Shown: positions 37,116 to 46,915, numbered from the stretch's first letter. The stretch: 64,000 nucleotides of DNA from an uncultured Paracoccaceae bacterium (GCA_947500055.1 CANMQO010000002.1:124001-188000), one strand, 5' to 3'. Notes: generated by a model not told the origin, from the sequence alone. Numbers and translations are program-made.

Positions 37116-37769
37116 ATGCCTCTTGCTGATATACAGGCCAGTATGCGCGCCGCTTGTGAGGCCGCAGGACGTGACACCCAAGATGTTGAGTTGATTGCGG
37201 TCTCAAAGGTACAGCCGAACGAGCGAGTCGCGGCGATTCTTGATCAGGGGCACCGCGTTTTTGGCGAGAATAAAGTGCAGGAGGCAGCAAGCAAGTGGCC
37301 TGCTTTCCGTGAGCGCTATCGTGACATCTCATTGCACTTGATTGGTCCTCTGCAGACCAACAAGGCGCGGCAGGCCATGGAACTGGCGCAGGCCATTCAC
37401 ACGCTCGACCGTCCAAAACTGGCCAAAACAATCGCCCGATTGGCTCAGGAGAAGGGCCATTGTCCAGATCTCTTCATTCAGGTCAACACCGGCGAAGAAC
37501 CTCAGAAATCGGGTATCCTGCCCGCAGAAACCGACGCCTTCATAGCTGAGACACGTGCACTGGATCTGCCGTTGAAAGGACTGATGTGTATTCCCCCGGT
37601 CGACGAAGAACCTTCACTGCATTTTGCCTTACTGGCCAAGATCGCTGAACGTAATGGCCTCAAGGGCCTGTCCATGGGCATGAGTAGCGATTTCGAGCGC
37701 GCAATTGCATTGGGCGCAACCCATATCCGCGTTGGCTCCGCCATTTTTGGTGAGCGCGTCTACACGTGA
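37116..37769 (+). CDS. yggS: PLP homeostasis protein (YggS/PROSC family)
   Basis: A 217-residue fold-type III PLP-binding protein that keeps free pyridoxal phosphate low. PLP binds to K31 in IAVSKVQPNE. VFGENKVQEA (near 49), LHLIGPLQTNKARQA (near 72) and LSMGMSSDFERAIALGATHIRVGSAIFG at the C-terminus are all family signatures. The GGAG site lies seven bases before the ATG. It is divergent from the porin and overlaps rluA by four bases (GTGA), so the two are cotranscribed. Confidence 0.95.
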   Translation: MPLADIQASMRAACEAAGRDTQDVELIAVSKVQPNERVAAILDQGHRVFGENKVQEAASKWPAFRERYRDISLHLIGPLQTNKARQAMELAQAIHTLDRPKLAKTIARLAQEKGHCPDLFIQVNTGEEPQKSGILPAETDAFIAETRALDLPLKGLMCIPPVDEEPSLHFALLAKIAERNGLKGLSMGMSSDFERAIALGATHIRVGSAIFGERVYT

Positions 37770-38413
37770 ACAGCGGTTACAACCCACCACATGACCCGCT
37801 TGATATTTTGCACGATGATCACGAGGTTCTGCTGGTCAACAAACCCAGCGGCTTATTATCCGTACCGGGCAAGGGTCCGGATCTTGCTGACTGTCTGATC
37901 ACGCGGGTACAGGCGGCATTCCCCAACGCATTGCTGGTGCACAGATTGGATAGGGACACCTCAGGAGTCATCATCTTCGCCCTGACCCCACATGCGCAGC
38001 GCCACCTTGGACTGCAATTCGAAAAGCGGCAGACCAAAAAAACGTATGTCTCGCGAGTCTGGGGCGAGGTAGCTGAAAAAACCGGAACTATCGATTTGCC
38101 GTTGATTGTGGACTGGCCGAATCGTCCGCGCCAGATGGTAGACCATGAAAACGGAAAATCAGCAGTGACAGACTGGCGGGTGATCCGCACCAGCGATGGA
38201 GAAACCCGCATCCGCCTGATGCCACGCACAGGGAGGTCGCATCAATTGCGGGTTCACATGATGGCGCTGGGTCACCCGATTCTGGGGGACCCGTTTTATG
38301 CCACAGGTCCAGCGTTGGACTATCCCCGGCTGATGCTGCATTCCGAAACACTACAGTTCCGCCATCCGGATGGCGGTCGGGGTATGCGGATTACAGCAAA
38401 GTCGCCGTTCTAG
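37766..38413 (+). CDS. rluA: RluA-family pseudouridine synthase
   Basis: A 215-residue single-domain pseudouridine synthase, matching RluA itself (no S4 domain). The catalytic Asp is D62 in VHRLDRDTSGVIIFA. Also visible are LLSVPGKGPDL, KKTYVSRVWGEV and TGRSHQLRVHMMALGHPILGDPFY near residues 154-178. RluA modifies U746 of 23S rRNA and U32 of some tRNAs. The start is GTG at 37766, overlapping the yggS stop. The end overlaps the convergent VOC dioxygenase gene by four bases. Confidence 0.92.
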   Translation: MNSGYNPPHDPLDILHDDHEVLLVNKPSGLLSVPGKGPDLADCLITRVQAAFPNALLVHRLDRDTSGVIIFALTPHAQRHLGLQFEKRQTKKTYVSRVWGEVAEKTGTIDLPLIVDWPNRPRQMVDHENGKSAVTDWRVIRTSDGETRIRLMPRTGRSHQLRVHMMALGHPILGDPFYATGPALDYPRLMLHSETLQFRHPDGGRGMRITAKSPF

Positions 38414-39345
38414 AAATCGTCCTCGATCGGCTGCAGACGACATTGCAAACGGGCGCGCAGATGTTCATGCCTGCTGGGCAATTTCAGTTCTTCGCCGAGA
38501 TGATCCGGGTCTTCGTCGCGGCCGAAGCCGGGTTCGTTTGTGGCTATTTCAAACAACACGCCACCAGGAGACCGAAAATAGATTGAATGGAAATAGTCCC
38601 GATCGATCACGTCGGTAACCTGACAGCCAGCATCAACCAAGGCTTCGCGCACCTCAAACTGGCGGGCCCGGTTTTCGACAGCAAAGGCAATATGATGAAC
38701 TGACCCCGCTCCTTCTACAGCGTCGGACGCATCGGGAATGACTTCAATGTCCATGATATTCGCTTCATTCCCGTCCGGTACAATGAAGCGGGTCACATTT
38801 CCCTGTCTGTCCACATTCTCGTATCCCATGAAATGGAGCAATTCGGCACTTGCTGCACCATCGCGCAAACGCATTTCTGCAGAGTGGAAGCCACGGATCG
38901 CCATATCCTCGCCGACGCCATTGCCGACCCAAGGTGTTCGGGCATCTTCGCCCTCCACAAGGGCAAGCTCTTCGCCATCGGGGCCTTCAAACAAGACCCT
39001 CTTTTGCCCGAAACGGATGTCCTGCGCCAAGCCAGCGACCTTGAATGAGGATAGCCGATCCAGCCAGTTGACCGCAGATCCCATTGGAATACTGAAGGAA
39101 ACCCGACCAACCTCACCCAGGCCAGACTGCGAGTCCGTGGATTTTGGGAAGGGAAAGCAGGTCATTACGGTGCCGGGTGTTCCGGCCCCGTCCCCGTAAT
39201 ACAAATGATATATATGGGGCGCGTCGAAGTTTACCGTTTTCTTAACCCGGCGCAGGCCAAGCACTTTGGTAAAAAAAGCGTTGTTCGCGTTCGCACATCG
39301 GGCCAATGAGGTGACGTGATGCAAGCCCTTAATCTGTTTGAGCAT
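38410..39345 (-). CDS. Ring-cleaving dioxygenase of the glyoxalase/VOC superfamily
   Basis: A 311-residue tandem vicinal-oxygen-chelate protein. The first module starts GLHHVTSLARCANANNAFFTKVLGLRRVKKTVNFD, typical of hydroquinone or PcpA/LinE/MhqO-type dioxygenases. The second module begins near residue 150 and includes SVHHIAFAVENR and FRSPGGVLFEIATNEPGF, which supply a His and the Glu metal ligand. These Fe(II) enzymes open hydroquinone rings between C1 and C2, often in quinone stress. Substrate here is unknown. It is downstream of an aldehyde dehydrogenase gene on the same strand, separated by a hairpin at 39405. Confidence 0.88.
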   Translation of the reverse strand: MLKQIKGLHHVTSLARCANANNAFFTKVLGLRRVKKTVNFDAPHIYHLYYGDGAGTPGTVMTCFPFPKSTDSQSGLGEVGRVSFSIPMGSAVNWLDRLSSFKVAGLAQDIRFGQKRVLFEGPDGEELALVEGEDARTPWVGNGVGEDMAIRGFHSAEMRLRDGAASAELLHFMGYENVDRQGNVTRFIVPDGNEANIMDIEVIPDASDAVEGAGSVHHIAFAVENRARQFEVREALVDAGCQVTDVIDRDYFHSIYFRSPGGVLFEIATNEPGFGRDEDPDHLGEELKLPSRHEHLRARLQCRLQPIEDDF

Positions 39346-39404
39346 GTGACGCTCTCCTATCCTTTGCCGGATAGATAGCCGAAATTAAGATGCACAAAAC
39401 AGCG

Positions 39405-39431
39405 ATGGCCGCACCGAATTGGTGCGGCCAT
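39405..39431 (-). terminator. Hairpin after the aldehyde dehydrogenase gene
   Basis: ATGGCCGCACC-GAATT-GGTGCGGCCAT is a perfect 11-base inverted repeat 27 bases after the ALDH stop. On the minus strand it is followed by CGCTGTTTTG, so the T tract is offset. It may be an intrinsic terminator separating ALDH from the VOC gene. Confidence 0.72.
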
Positions 39432-39457
39432 GCACATGAACGCTCTATGGTGGTTTA

Positions 39458-40900
39458 CTAGTCGGAGCTTGACCAACCTGAGATCGACTTGGCTTCGAGA
39501 AACTCCTCTATGCCCCAAACACCGCCTTCGCGGGCGCGGCCAGACATCTTGACGCCACCAAAAGGCGCCAATTGCCCACGCGACTGTCCGTTCATTTCCA
39601 CCATGCCTGACCGCAGTGCAAGGGCCATGCGATTTCGTTTTGCCCCATCCTGGCTCTGGACATAATTTGTCAAACCATATGGCGTATCATTCGCGATCTG
39701 CACGGCTTCCTCCTCTGTATCGAAAGGGATTATCGACAGGACCGGGCCAAATATCTCTTCTTGTGCGATGCGCATATCATTGCGGACATCGGCAAAAACG
39801 GTCGGACGGACGAAGTAGCCGCGGTTCACACCCTCGGGCAGACCGGGGCCACCGGCAACAAGGCGGGCACCTTCTTTGATCCCGACCTCAATCATGTCCT
39901 GGATTTTGCTCCACTGAGACTTGTTTATAACAGGCCCAATATGGCGACCGGATTCCGATGCAGGCCCAACGGCGATACCGCCAGCAACTTCAGCAGCGGT
40001 TTCTACCGCTCGATCATAGATTGATCGTTCAACCAACATGCGCGTTGGCGCATTACAGGACTGCCCACTATTGTTCATGCAGTGCAAGACACCGCGCTTG
40101 ACCGCCTTTTCATCTGCATCTGCAAACACAAGATTCGCGCCCTTGCCCCCAAGTTCCAGCGTCACGCGCTTGAGCGTTTCTGCGGCGGCAGCCGAGATCG
40201 CCTTGCCTGCGCGTGTGGATCCGGTGAAACTGATCATTGCAACATCTTCGTGGCGCGACAGCTGGCTTCCCACGCCCGCGCCGTCGCCATTGACCAGATT
40301 GAACACTCCAGGCGGGACTCCAGCGTCATGAACAAATTCTGCAAAAAGCAGGGACGATAGGGGCGCTTCTTCTGAAGGCTTGAGAACGATTGTGCAGCCA
40401 GCAAGAAGGGCGGGGATCACCTTGAGCGTAACTTGATTTATCGGCCAGTTCCATGGAGTGATCAGGCCAACAACACCAATTGGCTCCAACGTGATGCGAT
40501 CATCAGGGGCTTCGGGGCCTAGTGGGCGAATCCATTCGATCTCATCAAAAGCCTTCAGGAAACCTTCCAAATGCCACGGCAAGCTGGTGGCCTGGCTGTT
40601 GCGAGCCAGGTCGATCGGTGCGCCCATTTCCAAGCTTATCGCCTCGGCCATCTCCTCGGCACGCGCGTTGTACTGAGCCAAGATTTTTTTGACATACTCT
40701 GCTCGTTCGGTAGGCGACGTAGCGGCCCACCCCGCGAACGCAGCGTTTGCTGCTGCAACAGCAGCATCTGTATCGGCCTGATCGCCAAGCGATATGACGG
40801 CACAGACTTCCTCTGTCGAAGGGTCGACCACGTCATGATTCCGTTGAATGGCAGGAGGAACCCATGCCCCGTCTATATAGAAATTGCGGTTCTCAATCAT
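39458..40900 (-). CDS. NAD(P)-dependent aldehyde dehydrogenase
   Basis: A 480-residue member of the ALDH superfamily. The catalytic Cys is C282 in NNSGQSCNAPTRM, the general base E249 lies in VTLELGGKG, and N151 is in TPWNWPINQ. The cofactor lysine lies in VLKPSEEAP near 174. The closing segment NGQSRGQLAPFGGVKMSGRAREGG is typical of the class. The substrate aldehyde is not predictable. The frame is open to 40936, but the ATG at 40900 has GAGG upstream and gives the usual N-terminus (ENRNFYIDGAW). It is divergent from the peroxiredoxin gene. Confidence 0.93.
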   Translation of the reverse strand: MIENRNFYIDGAWVPPAIQRNHDVVDPSTEEVCAVISLGDQADTDAAVAAANAAFAGWAATSPTERAEYVKKILAQYNARAEEMAEAISLEMGAPIDLARNSQATSLPWHLEGFLKAFDEIEWIRPLGPEAPDDRITLEPIGVVGLITPWNWPINQVTLKVIPALLAGCTIVLKPSEEAPLSSLLFAEFVHDAGVPPGVFNLVNGDGAGVGSQLSRHEDVAMISFTGSTRAGKAISAAAAETLKRVTLELGGKGANLVFADADEKAVKRGVLHCMNNSGQSCNAPTRMLVERSIYDRAVETAAEVAGGIAVGPASESGRHIGPVINKSQWSKIQDMIEVGIKEGARLVAGGPGLPEGVNRGYFVRPTVFADVRNDMRIAQEEIFGPVLSIIPFDTEEEAVQIANDTPYGLTNYVQSQDGAKRNRMALALRSGMVEMNGQSRGQLAPFGGVKMSGRAREGGVWGIEEFLEAKSISGWSSSD

Positions 40901-41026
40901 CTTATGACCTCGTTGTTTCGAAGGCAGTCTGAGCATTGTTTTTTATCGGACACAAGGACATGTGGAACTCCGTCTCCAACGGCTTTAGAGTAACACCGAA
41001 GGAATGCGGCCAAAAGGAGATCGGCA

Positions 41027-41680
41027 ATGAGTTTGCGTATCAACGACACAATCCCTGACCTGACAGTTGAGACAGATCAGGGCAGTTTTTCGCTGCACGA
41101 CTGGATCGGTGACAGCTGGGCGATTCTGTTCTCACACCCCAAAGACTTTACACCGGTCTGCACCACCGAATTTGGAGCTGTCGCGCAATTGGCCGATGAA
41201 TGGGAAAAACGCGGCACAAAAGTGATCGGCGTCAGTGTTGATGGTGTTGAAGATCACAAGAAATGGAAAAGCGATATCGAAGCGGTCGGCGGCGCCAAGG
41301 CAGGGTTTCCGATCATTGCCGATACCGGGCTTGAAGTTTCCAAGGCGTTCGACATGCTGCCCGCCGAGGCGTATCTGCCTGACGGGCGGACACCTGCCGA
41401 CAGTGCGACCGTGCGGTCGGTCTTTATCATCGGTCCCGACAAGCAGCTGAAGCTATCCATGACGTACCCGATGACCGTCGGGAGAAACTTTGCAGAGGTT
41501 CTGCGGGCACTTGATGGCTTGCAGACCTCCATCGGGCGTGGTGTGGCCACACCGGCCAACTGGAATGTCGGCGATGATGTGATCATTCCACCGACCGTCA
41601 GCAATGAAGATGCGAAGGCCAAGTTTGGTGACTTCACAACTATTCTGCCCTATCTGCGCAAAACGTCGCTGAAGGGTTAG
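41027..41680 (+). CDS. 1-Cys peroxiredoxin (Prx6 type)
   Basis: A 217-residue peroxidase of the Prx6 group. The peroxidatic Cys is C45 in the motif HPKDFTPVCTTE (P38, T42, C45), and the conserved Arg is in ATVRSVFIIGP near 130. The long C-terminal domain without a resolving Cys and the TYPMTVGRNFAEVLRALDGLQ segment mark the 1-Cys class, which needs an external thiol. It reduces hydrogen peroxide and organic peroxides in the cytoplasm. AAAGGAGATCGGCA gives a strong ribosome binding site. A hairpin follows the gene at 41701. Confidence 0.95.
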   Translation: MSLRINDTIPDLTVETDQGSFSLHDWIGDSWAILFSHPKDFTPVCTTEFGAVAQLADEWEKRGTKVIGVSVDGVEDHKKWKSDIEAVGGAKAGFPIIADTGLEVSKAFDMLPAEAYLPDGRTPADSATVRSVFIIGPDKQLKLSMTYPMTVGRNFAEVLRALDGLQTSIGRGVATPANWNVGDDVIIPPTVSNEDAKAKFGDFTTILPYLRKTSLKG

Positions 41681-41700
41681 AAGCACCACCGCCAACAAGG

Positions 41701-41726
41701 ACAAGGGCGCGCACGCGGGCCCTTGT
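41701..41726 (+). terminator. Hairpin after the peroxiredoxin gene
   Basis: ACAAGGGC-(ten bases)-GCCCTTGT is an eight-base stem whose loop can pair further (CGC/GCG). It lies 20 bases after the stop. The T tract is poor (ATTAC), so it may act as an mRNA end stem as much as a terminator. Confidence 0.5.
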
Positions 41727-41859
41727 ATTACAAGACGATATCAGGGTTTTCGCGGTCTAGGAAGCAGTCCAAAACGTCCGCTATACCGCTTGGCATTTTG
41801 CATCACCCAAAGGCAATCGGAGCCTGTCGCGACGGCACCAATTTAACGTTTCCGGTATG

Positions 41860-42864
41860 TCAACTTCTGCTGCGAAATTCGCTGAAAAACGGCACTGCGC
41901 TGAACACCTGTTCCCAGAAACGCTTGCGTTTATAACAACCGATGAAGTCGGCAAATTTTCTTTTGGCTTCATTCCATGGAAACTGGAAATGGGCGTCTGG
42001 GCTACGCCAGCCTTCGCCATAGTTCAGAGCCAGCATCTTTTGTGCATCCTGCGGTGCCGCGAACGCTACATTATTTAGTTTCTGCACCCCCAAAGGGAAC
42101 ACATCGTCATGGTGCAGTTCGCCGTATGTATGGGGCCAGATGAAAACCCTGCCGTCGCGAACCCACATTGGAAATAGATCCACCACAACACCGGTTTTCA
42201 GTTTGATTTTTATTAGGGGGCTTCCCTTGCTGAACGCTGCTGGCTCTTGCAAGACACCTGCCCGGTTAAGGCGGTGGCCAAGATCAAACAGTGCATTCAC
42301 CAACTCTTCGTTGTTTGTACCCTCGATCAATACTGCCAGATCGGCGTCATCGTCATGGCCAAGAAACGTGCCGTCGCGCACAGCCCCCAACAGCGTACCG
42401 GAATTAATGAAGCTCTGAACTCCAAGCCCATCCAGAAGCCCCATAATTCCATGCAGCTCTGCGGTGACTTCTTTTATGTCTCGATTTCGAAACGGCAGGT
42501 TATAACCGTGTAGGGTCAGAACATAGGGGGCGGTCAAGCCAGACAACTCGTCAAGAAAACAACGGAATTCTGCAGCTTTCCCTTCGGCTTCTCTAATTGT
42601 TCTGATTTTCTTGTTCAGTGTTACGCAGCGTTGGGCCTTTATGCGGTGCTTGCAGTAGATTTTCACGATCCGCTCGGACCAATCCACGCCGCGCTCTGCA
42701 CGAGGAATTGTGTCTAACATCGCCCGAAGAGAGGTGTAATCCGTCCCGTCTCGTCCAACCTCAGAAAGCAGAAGCCGGTCCAAGGCGCGCAGTTGTTCCC
42801 AAGACTGAGCACTTAATGGCTTCGTCTGTTTGGGAATGCCGCGAGGGCGAAAGGGGTTGGTCAT
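41860..42864 (-). CDS. LicD-family nucleotidyl/phosphocholine transferase-like protein
   Basis: A 334-residue protein. NSGTLLGAVRDGTFLGHDDDADLAV (about 160-185) is the LicD/fukutin signature, in which the DDD-D group binds metal. MLALNYGEGWRSPD near the C-terminus matches the conserved Y-G-x-x-W-x-x-P segment. LicD proteins add phosphocholine or similar groups to surface glycans, and relatives add ribitol phosphate. The N-terminal 120 residues are unassigned. The ATG at 42864 has GGAGG seven bases upstream and is preferred over 42894. It stands alone between the peroxiredoxin and pnp genes, with base composition lower in GC than its neighbours, so horizontal gain is possible. Confidence 0.78.
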   Translation of the reverse strand: MTNPFRPRGIPKQTKPLSAQSWEQLRALDRLLLSEVGRDGTDYTSLRAMLDTIPRAERGVDWSERIVKIYCKHRIKAQRCVTLNKKIRTIREAEGKAAEFRCFLDELSGLTAPYVLTLHGYNLPFRNRDIKEVTAELHGIMGLLDGLGVQSFINSGTLLGAVRDGTFLGHDDDADLAVLIEGTNNEELVNALFDLGHRLNRAGVLQEPAAFSKGSPLIKIKLKTGVVVDLFPMWVRDGRVFIWPHTYGELHHDDVFPLGVQKLNNVAFAAPQDAQKMLALNYGEGWRSPDAHFQFPWNEAKRKFADFIGCYKRKRFWEQVFSAVPFFSEFRSRS

Positions 42865-42986
42865 TGATCGCCTCCGTGGGCAGACATCCCACACGAATTC
42901 AAATGCTACTATTAAGAGGGCGTCTTCGCCATGACAACAATCGCAGGTGGAGCGGTCTGCATGTATTGTCGAATTACTGATCAGAA

Positions 42987-43014
42987 AAGGGCCCCGGCGT
43001 TTGCCGGAGCCCTT
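42987..43014 (-). terminator. Intrinsic terminator of pnp
   Basis: On the minus strand AAGGGCTCCGGC-AAAC-GCCGGGGCCCTT forms 12 pairs (one T-G) and runs into TTCTG, about 26 bases after the pnp stop. It ends the pnp transcript before the LicD-like gene. Confidence 0.85.
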
Positions 43015-43040
43015 AAGGCTATCATCAAAAGAAGTACCGC

Positions 43041-45173
43041 TTAATCGGCAGTCTCTTCTTTCTTGATCTCTTCGCCGGTTTCCTGATCGACCATCTTCAT
43101 GGCCAGACGGACCTTACCGCGATCATCGAAGCCCAGAAGTTTGACCCAAACCTCCTGACCTTCCTTGAGAACATCGGAAGGATGGTTCAAGCGACGGTTT
43201 TCGATTTGGGAGACATGGACCAAACCGTCGCGCTTTCCAAAGAAGTTCACGAAAGCACCAAAGTCGACCAGTTTCACAACGGTCCCTTTGTAGATCACGC
43301 CTTCTTCCGGCTCGGCCACGATCGAATGGATCATGTCATAGGCCTTCTTGATCGCCTCGGCATCGTTGGAGGCCAGCTTGATCACACCATCATCGTTGAT
43401 ATCAACCTTGGCACCGGAGGTTTCCACGATCTCGCGGATGACCTTGCCGCCGGATCCGATGACTTCACGGATCTTGTCGGTTGGAATCTGCATGGTTTCG
43501 ATCTTGGGGGCGTGCACGCCCAGATCGTTGGCGGTGTTCAGGGCCTTGCCCATTTCACCCAGGATATGCAGACGACCGGCCTTGGCCTGTTCCAGTGCCT
43601 TTTTCATGATCTCGGGCGTGATACCCGCGATCTTGATGTCCATCTGCAGCGACGTGATCCCGTTTTCGGTACCGGCCACTTTGAAGTCCATGTCGCCAAG
43701 GTGATCTTCATCGCCCAGGATGTCGGACAGGACGGCATATTGACCATCATCTTCCATTACCAGACCCATGGCGACACCAGCGACTGGCGCCTTCAGCGGC
43801 ACGCCGGCATCCATCATCGAAAGCGAGCCACCACAAACAGATGCCATGGAAGAAGAGCCGTTGGATTCAGTGATCTCTGACACAACGCGGATCGTGTAGG
43901 GGAAATCCGTGGCCGCAGGCAGAACCGCCTGCAACGCACGCCATGCCAGTTTACCATGGCCGATCTCGCGACGGCCAGGGCCAGCAACACGGCCGACTTC
44001 ACCAACCGAATAAGGCGGGAAGTTGTAGTGCAGCATGAAGTTGGATTTATACATGCCGGTCAGGGCATCGATCATCTGCTCATCATCGCCGGTGCCCAAT
44101 GTGGTCACAACCAGACCCTGGGTTTCACCACGCGTGAACAGGGCAGAACCGTGGGTACGGGGCAAAATGCCGGTTTCGGACACGATGGGGCGGATTGTGT
44201 CGAGCGCACGACCGTCGATCCGTTTGCCGTTCTTGACAACGTCACCGCGCAGCACGCCGGATTCCAGCTTTTTCAGGGCAGCACCCAGATTGCCATCTTC
44301 CTGCTGTTCTTCGGTCAAAGATGCGATGATCTCATCCTTGGCGGCTTTCACGGCAGCGGTGCGCTCCTGCTTGTCAGTGATCGCATAAGCGGCGCGCATC
44401 TTGTCTTCGCCTGCAGCTTTCACAGCCGCCGACAGGTCCGAATAATCTTCCGGCTGGAAGTCAAACGGCTCTTTCGCGCATTCCTCGGCCAGATCGATAA
44501 TCAGGTCGATGACGGGCTGTATCTGCTCATGCGCAAAGGTCACAGCGCCAAGCATCTCATCCTCGGTCAGCTCATAAGCTTCGGATTCGACCATCATCAC
44601 CGCATCTTTGGTGCCTGCAACAACCAGGTCCAGACGCTGCTCCGGGTTCATGCGCAGATTGTGCATGTCGTCGATTTCAGGGTTCAGGATGTAGTCGCCA
44701 TCCACGTAACCCACGCGACAGGCCGCAATCGGGCCCATGAACGGGGCGCCAGAGATCGTCAACGCCGCAGAGGCCGCGATCATCGCAACCATGTCAGGGT
44801 CGTTAACAAGATCATGTGACAGCACCGTACACATCACCAGCACTTCGTTTTTGAAGCCGGGGACGAACAGAGGGCGGATCGGACGGTCGATCAAGCGGGC
44901 GGTCAATGTCTCTTTTTCGGTTGGCCGTGCTTCGCGCTTGAAAAAGCCGCCTGGTACTTTACCGGCGGCATAGTATTTTTCTTGATAGTGGACGGTCAGC
45001 GGAAAGAAATCCTGACCAGGTTTTTGGGCCCGTGCATAAGTCACGTTGGCCATGACGCTGGTTTCGCCCAGCGTTGCGATGACAGAGCCATCGGCTTGGC
45101 GGGCAACCTTGCCCGTTTCGAGTGTGAGCGTTTCTTCGCCCCACTGCATTGATTTTTTCACTTCGTTAAACAT
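43041..45173 (-). CDS. pnp: Polyribonucleotide nucleotidyltransferase (PNPase)
   Basis: A 710-residue 3'-5' phosphorolytic exoribonuclease and degradosome component. Two RNase PH-like halves (about 10-225 and 310-540) flank a helical linker. [25 protein letters not shown] near residue 435 is the active-site region of the second half. The KH domain ([20 protein letters not shown], about 560-580) and S1 domain (about 620-690) follow. Tandem ATGs occur at 45176 and 45173; MFNEVKKS with AGGA upstream is the usual start. In many relatives rpsO lies just upstream of pnp; here pgsA is divergent instead, across about 280 bases that must hold both promoters. I saw no obvious motif in that gap. Confidence 0.98.
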   Translation of the reverse strand: MFNEVKKSMQWGEETLTLETGKVARQADGSVIATLGETSVMANVTYARAQKPGQDFFPLTVHYQEKYYAAGKVPGGFFKREARPTEKETLTARLIDRPIRPLFVPGFKNEVLVMCTVLSHDLVNDPDMVAMIAASAALTISGAPFMGPIAACRVGYVDGDYILNPEIDDMHNLRMNPEQRLDLVVAGTKDAVMMVESEAYELTEDEMLGAVTFAHEQIQPVIDLIIDLAEECAKEPFDFQPEDYSDLSAAVKAAGEDKMRAAYAITDKQERTAAVKAAKDEIIASLTEEQQEDGNLGAALKKLESGVLRGDVVKNGKRIDGRALDTIRPIVSETGILPRTHGSALFTRGETQGLVVTTLGTGDDEQMIDALTGMYKSNFMLHYNFPPYSVGEVGRVAGPGRREIGHGKLAWRALQAVLPAATDFPYTIRVVSEITESNGSSSMASVCGGSLSMMDAGVPLKAPVAGVAMGLVMEDDGQYAVLSDILGDEDHLGDMDFKVAGTENGITSLQMDIKIAGITPEIMKKALEQAKAGRLHILGEMGKALNTANDLGVHAPKIETMQIPTDKIREVIGSGGKVIREIVETSGAKVDINDDGVIKLASNDAEAIKKAYDMIHSIVAEPEEGVIYKGTVVKLVDFGAFVNFFGKRDGLVHVSQIENRRLNHPSDVLKEGQEVWVKLLGFDDRGKVRLAMKMVDQETGEEIKKEETAD

Positions 45174-45455
45174 CATGTTTTCCTAGTTGGCCGTGTTTCG
45201 GCCTTTTGCGTAGGGGGCGTATTCCCCCTCATTCCGGTATCTTCTTTGTCAGGCGCTGGAATGCGGGCGCCGGCTCTCAGATTTGCGGGCCATAACGGGT
45301 TTTGCGCTGATTGGGAAGGGCAAGCACATATGTAGAAGTACAACTGACACGCCGTTGTGGCAGAACGCCAAATCGCAGAGGCGCCGAGGTACAGGATCTC
45401 GCCAGACATCAATCCACTCTGGCGTCCTGCCTGACCGCACGCTACCACTAATCAC

Positions 45456-46121
45456 ATGATATTAAACCTACCGAATATCCTTACCATTCTGCGGCTCCTT
45501 GCGGCGCCCGGTGTCGTGATCATGTTCCTCTACTTCAACCGGCCCTGGGCTGACTGGTTTGCGCTTGTCCTGTTCATTGCGGCAGCCATAACCGATTTCC
45601 TTGATGGCTATCTCGCTCGGGCGTGGAAGCAGGAAACAAAACTCGGGGCGATGATGGACCCGATCGCGGATAAGGCGATGGTTATCATAGCCCTGCTTGT
45701 TATCACTGGGTTTTCCGGCATGAACCCCTGGATCCTGCTGCCTGCCACGTTGATTATCTTTCGCGAAGTTTTTGTCTCTGGTCTGCGAGAATTTTTGGGG
45801 GAAACAGCTGGAACTTTGAAAGTGACCAACCTCGCCAAATGGAAAACCACCGCGCAAATGGTCGGCATTGCCTTGCTCTTTGCCACGGGCGCGTTTGAAC
45901 ACTACTTTGGCATGCAATCACTGGCCATGACAGAGGAAATGGTCGTCGCGGCCATCGAAGGATCGGGTCCTGATGAACTGGGGCTGTGGTGGAAATATCA
46001 GGGAATGCTGGTGAGCTGGTGGGGCGGTATCACTGTTTTGTGGATTGCAGCACTATTGACCGTGATCACGGGCTGGGATTACTTCAGCAAGGCGCAACCA
46101 CATCTAAAGGATGTACGCTAA
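45456..46121 (+). CDS. pgsA: CDP-diacylglycerol-glycerol-3-phosphate 3-phosphatidyltransferase
   Basis: A 221-residue inner-membrane enzyme for phosphatidylglycerol synthesis. The CDP-alcohol phosphotransferase motif D-G-x2-A-R-x8-G-x3-D-x3-D is present as DFLDGYLARAWKQETKLGAM followed by MDPIADK (about residues 46-72). Five or six membrane helices are predicted. The stop TAA shares one base with the moaD start (TAATG), and moaE follows, the standard Rhodobacterales order. uvrC, often upstream, is not here. The long insert after residue 145 (FEHYFGMQSLAMTEEM) is typical of the alphaproteobacterial form. Confidence 0.95.
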   Translation: MILNLPNILTILRLLAAPGVVIMFLYFNRPWADWFALVLFIAAAITDFLDGYLARAWKQETKLGAMMDPIADKAMVIIALLVITGFSGMNPWILLPATLIIFREVFVSGLREFLGETAGTLKVTNLAKWKTTAQMVGIALLFATGAFEHYFGMQSLAMTEEMVVAAIEGSGPDELGLWWKYQGMLVSWWGGITVLWIAALLTVITGWDYFSKAQPHLKDVR

Positions 46122-46366
46122 TGAATGTTATGTATTTTGCGTGGGTCCGGGAACGGATCGGAGTGCCGCAGGAATCCGTGGAAACCGAAGCCGCAACTGT
46201 CAATGATCTAATTGCGGAGCTATCCAGCCGCGAGGAGCGTTACGCTGCCGCTTTTGCAGATACCTCTGCCCTGCGCGTTGCCCTTGATCAGGAGCTGTCG
46301 GATTTCGGCGCCTCGTTGGTTGGTGTCCGGGAAGTTGCCTTTTTCCCACCAATGACTGGTGGCTGA
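46121..46366 (+). CDS. moaD: Molybdopterin synthase sulfur carrier subunit
   Basis: An 81-residue ubiquitin-like sulfur carrier ending in the required Gly-Gly (FFPPMTGG), which is adenylated and thiocarboxylated and then delivers sulfur in molybdopterin formation. MNVMYFAWVRERIGV at the N-terminus is typical. Its ATG overlaps the pgsA stop by one base and its stop overlaps the moaE start by one base (TGATG), giving tight stoichiometric coupling to its partner. Confidence 0.95.
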   Translation: MNVMYFAWVRERIGVPQESVETEAATVNDLIAELSSREERYAAAFADTSALRVALDQELSDFGASLVGVREVAFFPPMTGG

Positions 46367-46809
46367 TGCATATCAGGGTCCAGCCAGAGCAGTTTGATGC
46401 GGGGGCGGAACTGAATGCGTTCGCCCAAGGGCGCTCTGATGTCGGCGCCGTCGTCAGTTTTACAGGGGTTGTGCGTGACACCGACGGTGATTTACGGGAG
46501 ATGCTGATCGAACATTACCCCGGCATGACCCAATCTGCGATCACCAAGATTGCGCAAGAGGCAGTGGACCGCTGGGTACTAGCCGATTGTCTTGTCATCC
46601 ACCGCTATGGTTCGCTGAAACCTGGCGAGCCCATCATGATGGTGGCCGCCGCCGCGGCACATCGCGCTGCGTCGTTCGAGGCAGCAGACTTTCTGATGGA
46701 TTATCTGAAATCCCGCGCGCCTTTCTGGAAAAAGGAGTTGACCAGCAAGGGAGCCGACTGGGTTGCCGCAAAGGGCGAAGACGAAGACGCGCTGAACCGA
46801 TGGCGATGA
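46366..46809 (+). CDS. moaE: Molybdopterin synthase catalytic subunit
   Basis: A 147-residue large subunit of molybdopterin synthase. GAVVSFTGVVRD (near 27), LIEHYPGMTQSAI (near 46), HRYGSLKPGEPIMMVAAAAAHR (near 82) and the catalytic Lys region APFWKKE (near 122) are all conserved. With MoaD it inserts two sulfurs into precursor Z to make the dithiolene for molybdenum cofactor. It is the third gene of pgsA-moaD-moaE and is followed by about 100 bases before the convergent RraA-like gene. Confidence 0.96.
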   Translation: MHIRVQPEQFDAGAELNAFAQGRSDVGAVVSFTGVVRDTDGDLREMLIEHYPGMTQSAITKIAQEAVDRWVLADCLVIHRYGSLKPGEPIMMVAAAAAHRAASFEAADFLMDYLKSRAPFWKKELTSKGADWVAAKGEDEDALNRWR

Positions 46810-46915
46810 TGTCCCTGCGCGGAGCACCACCTTTCTCGACCTACATACTTGTGCCGACCGCTGTTCATTGGCTGGATCACTCGACTTTATGAACGCGCGT
46901 CGCCGATCTATTGTG

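Noticed and set aside
43182..44819. Two plus-strand frames of 232 and 287 codons
   Set aside because: Antisense to pnp and without ribosome binding sites or recognisable motifs.
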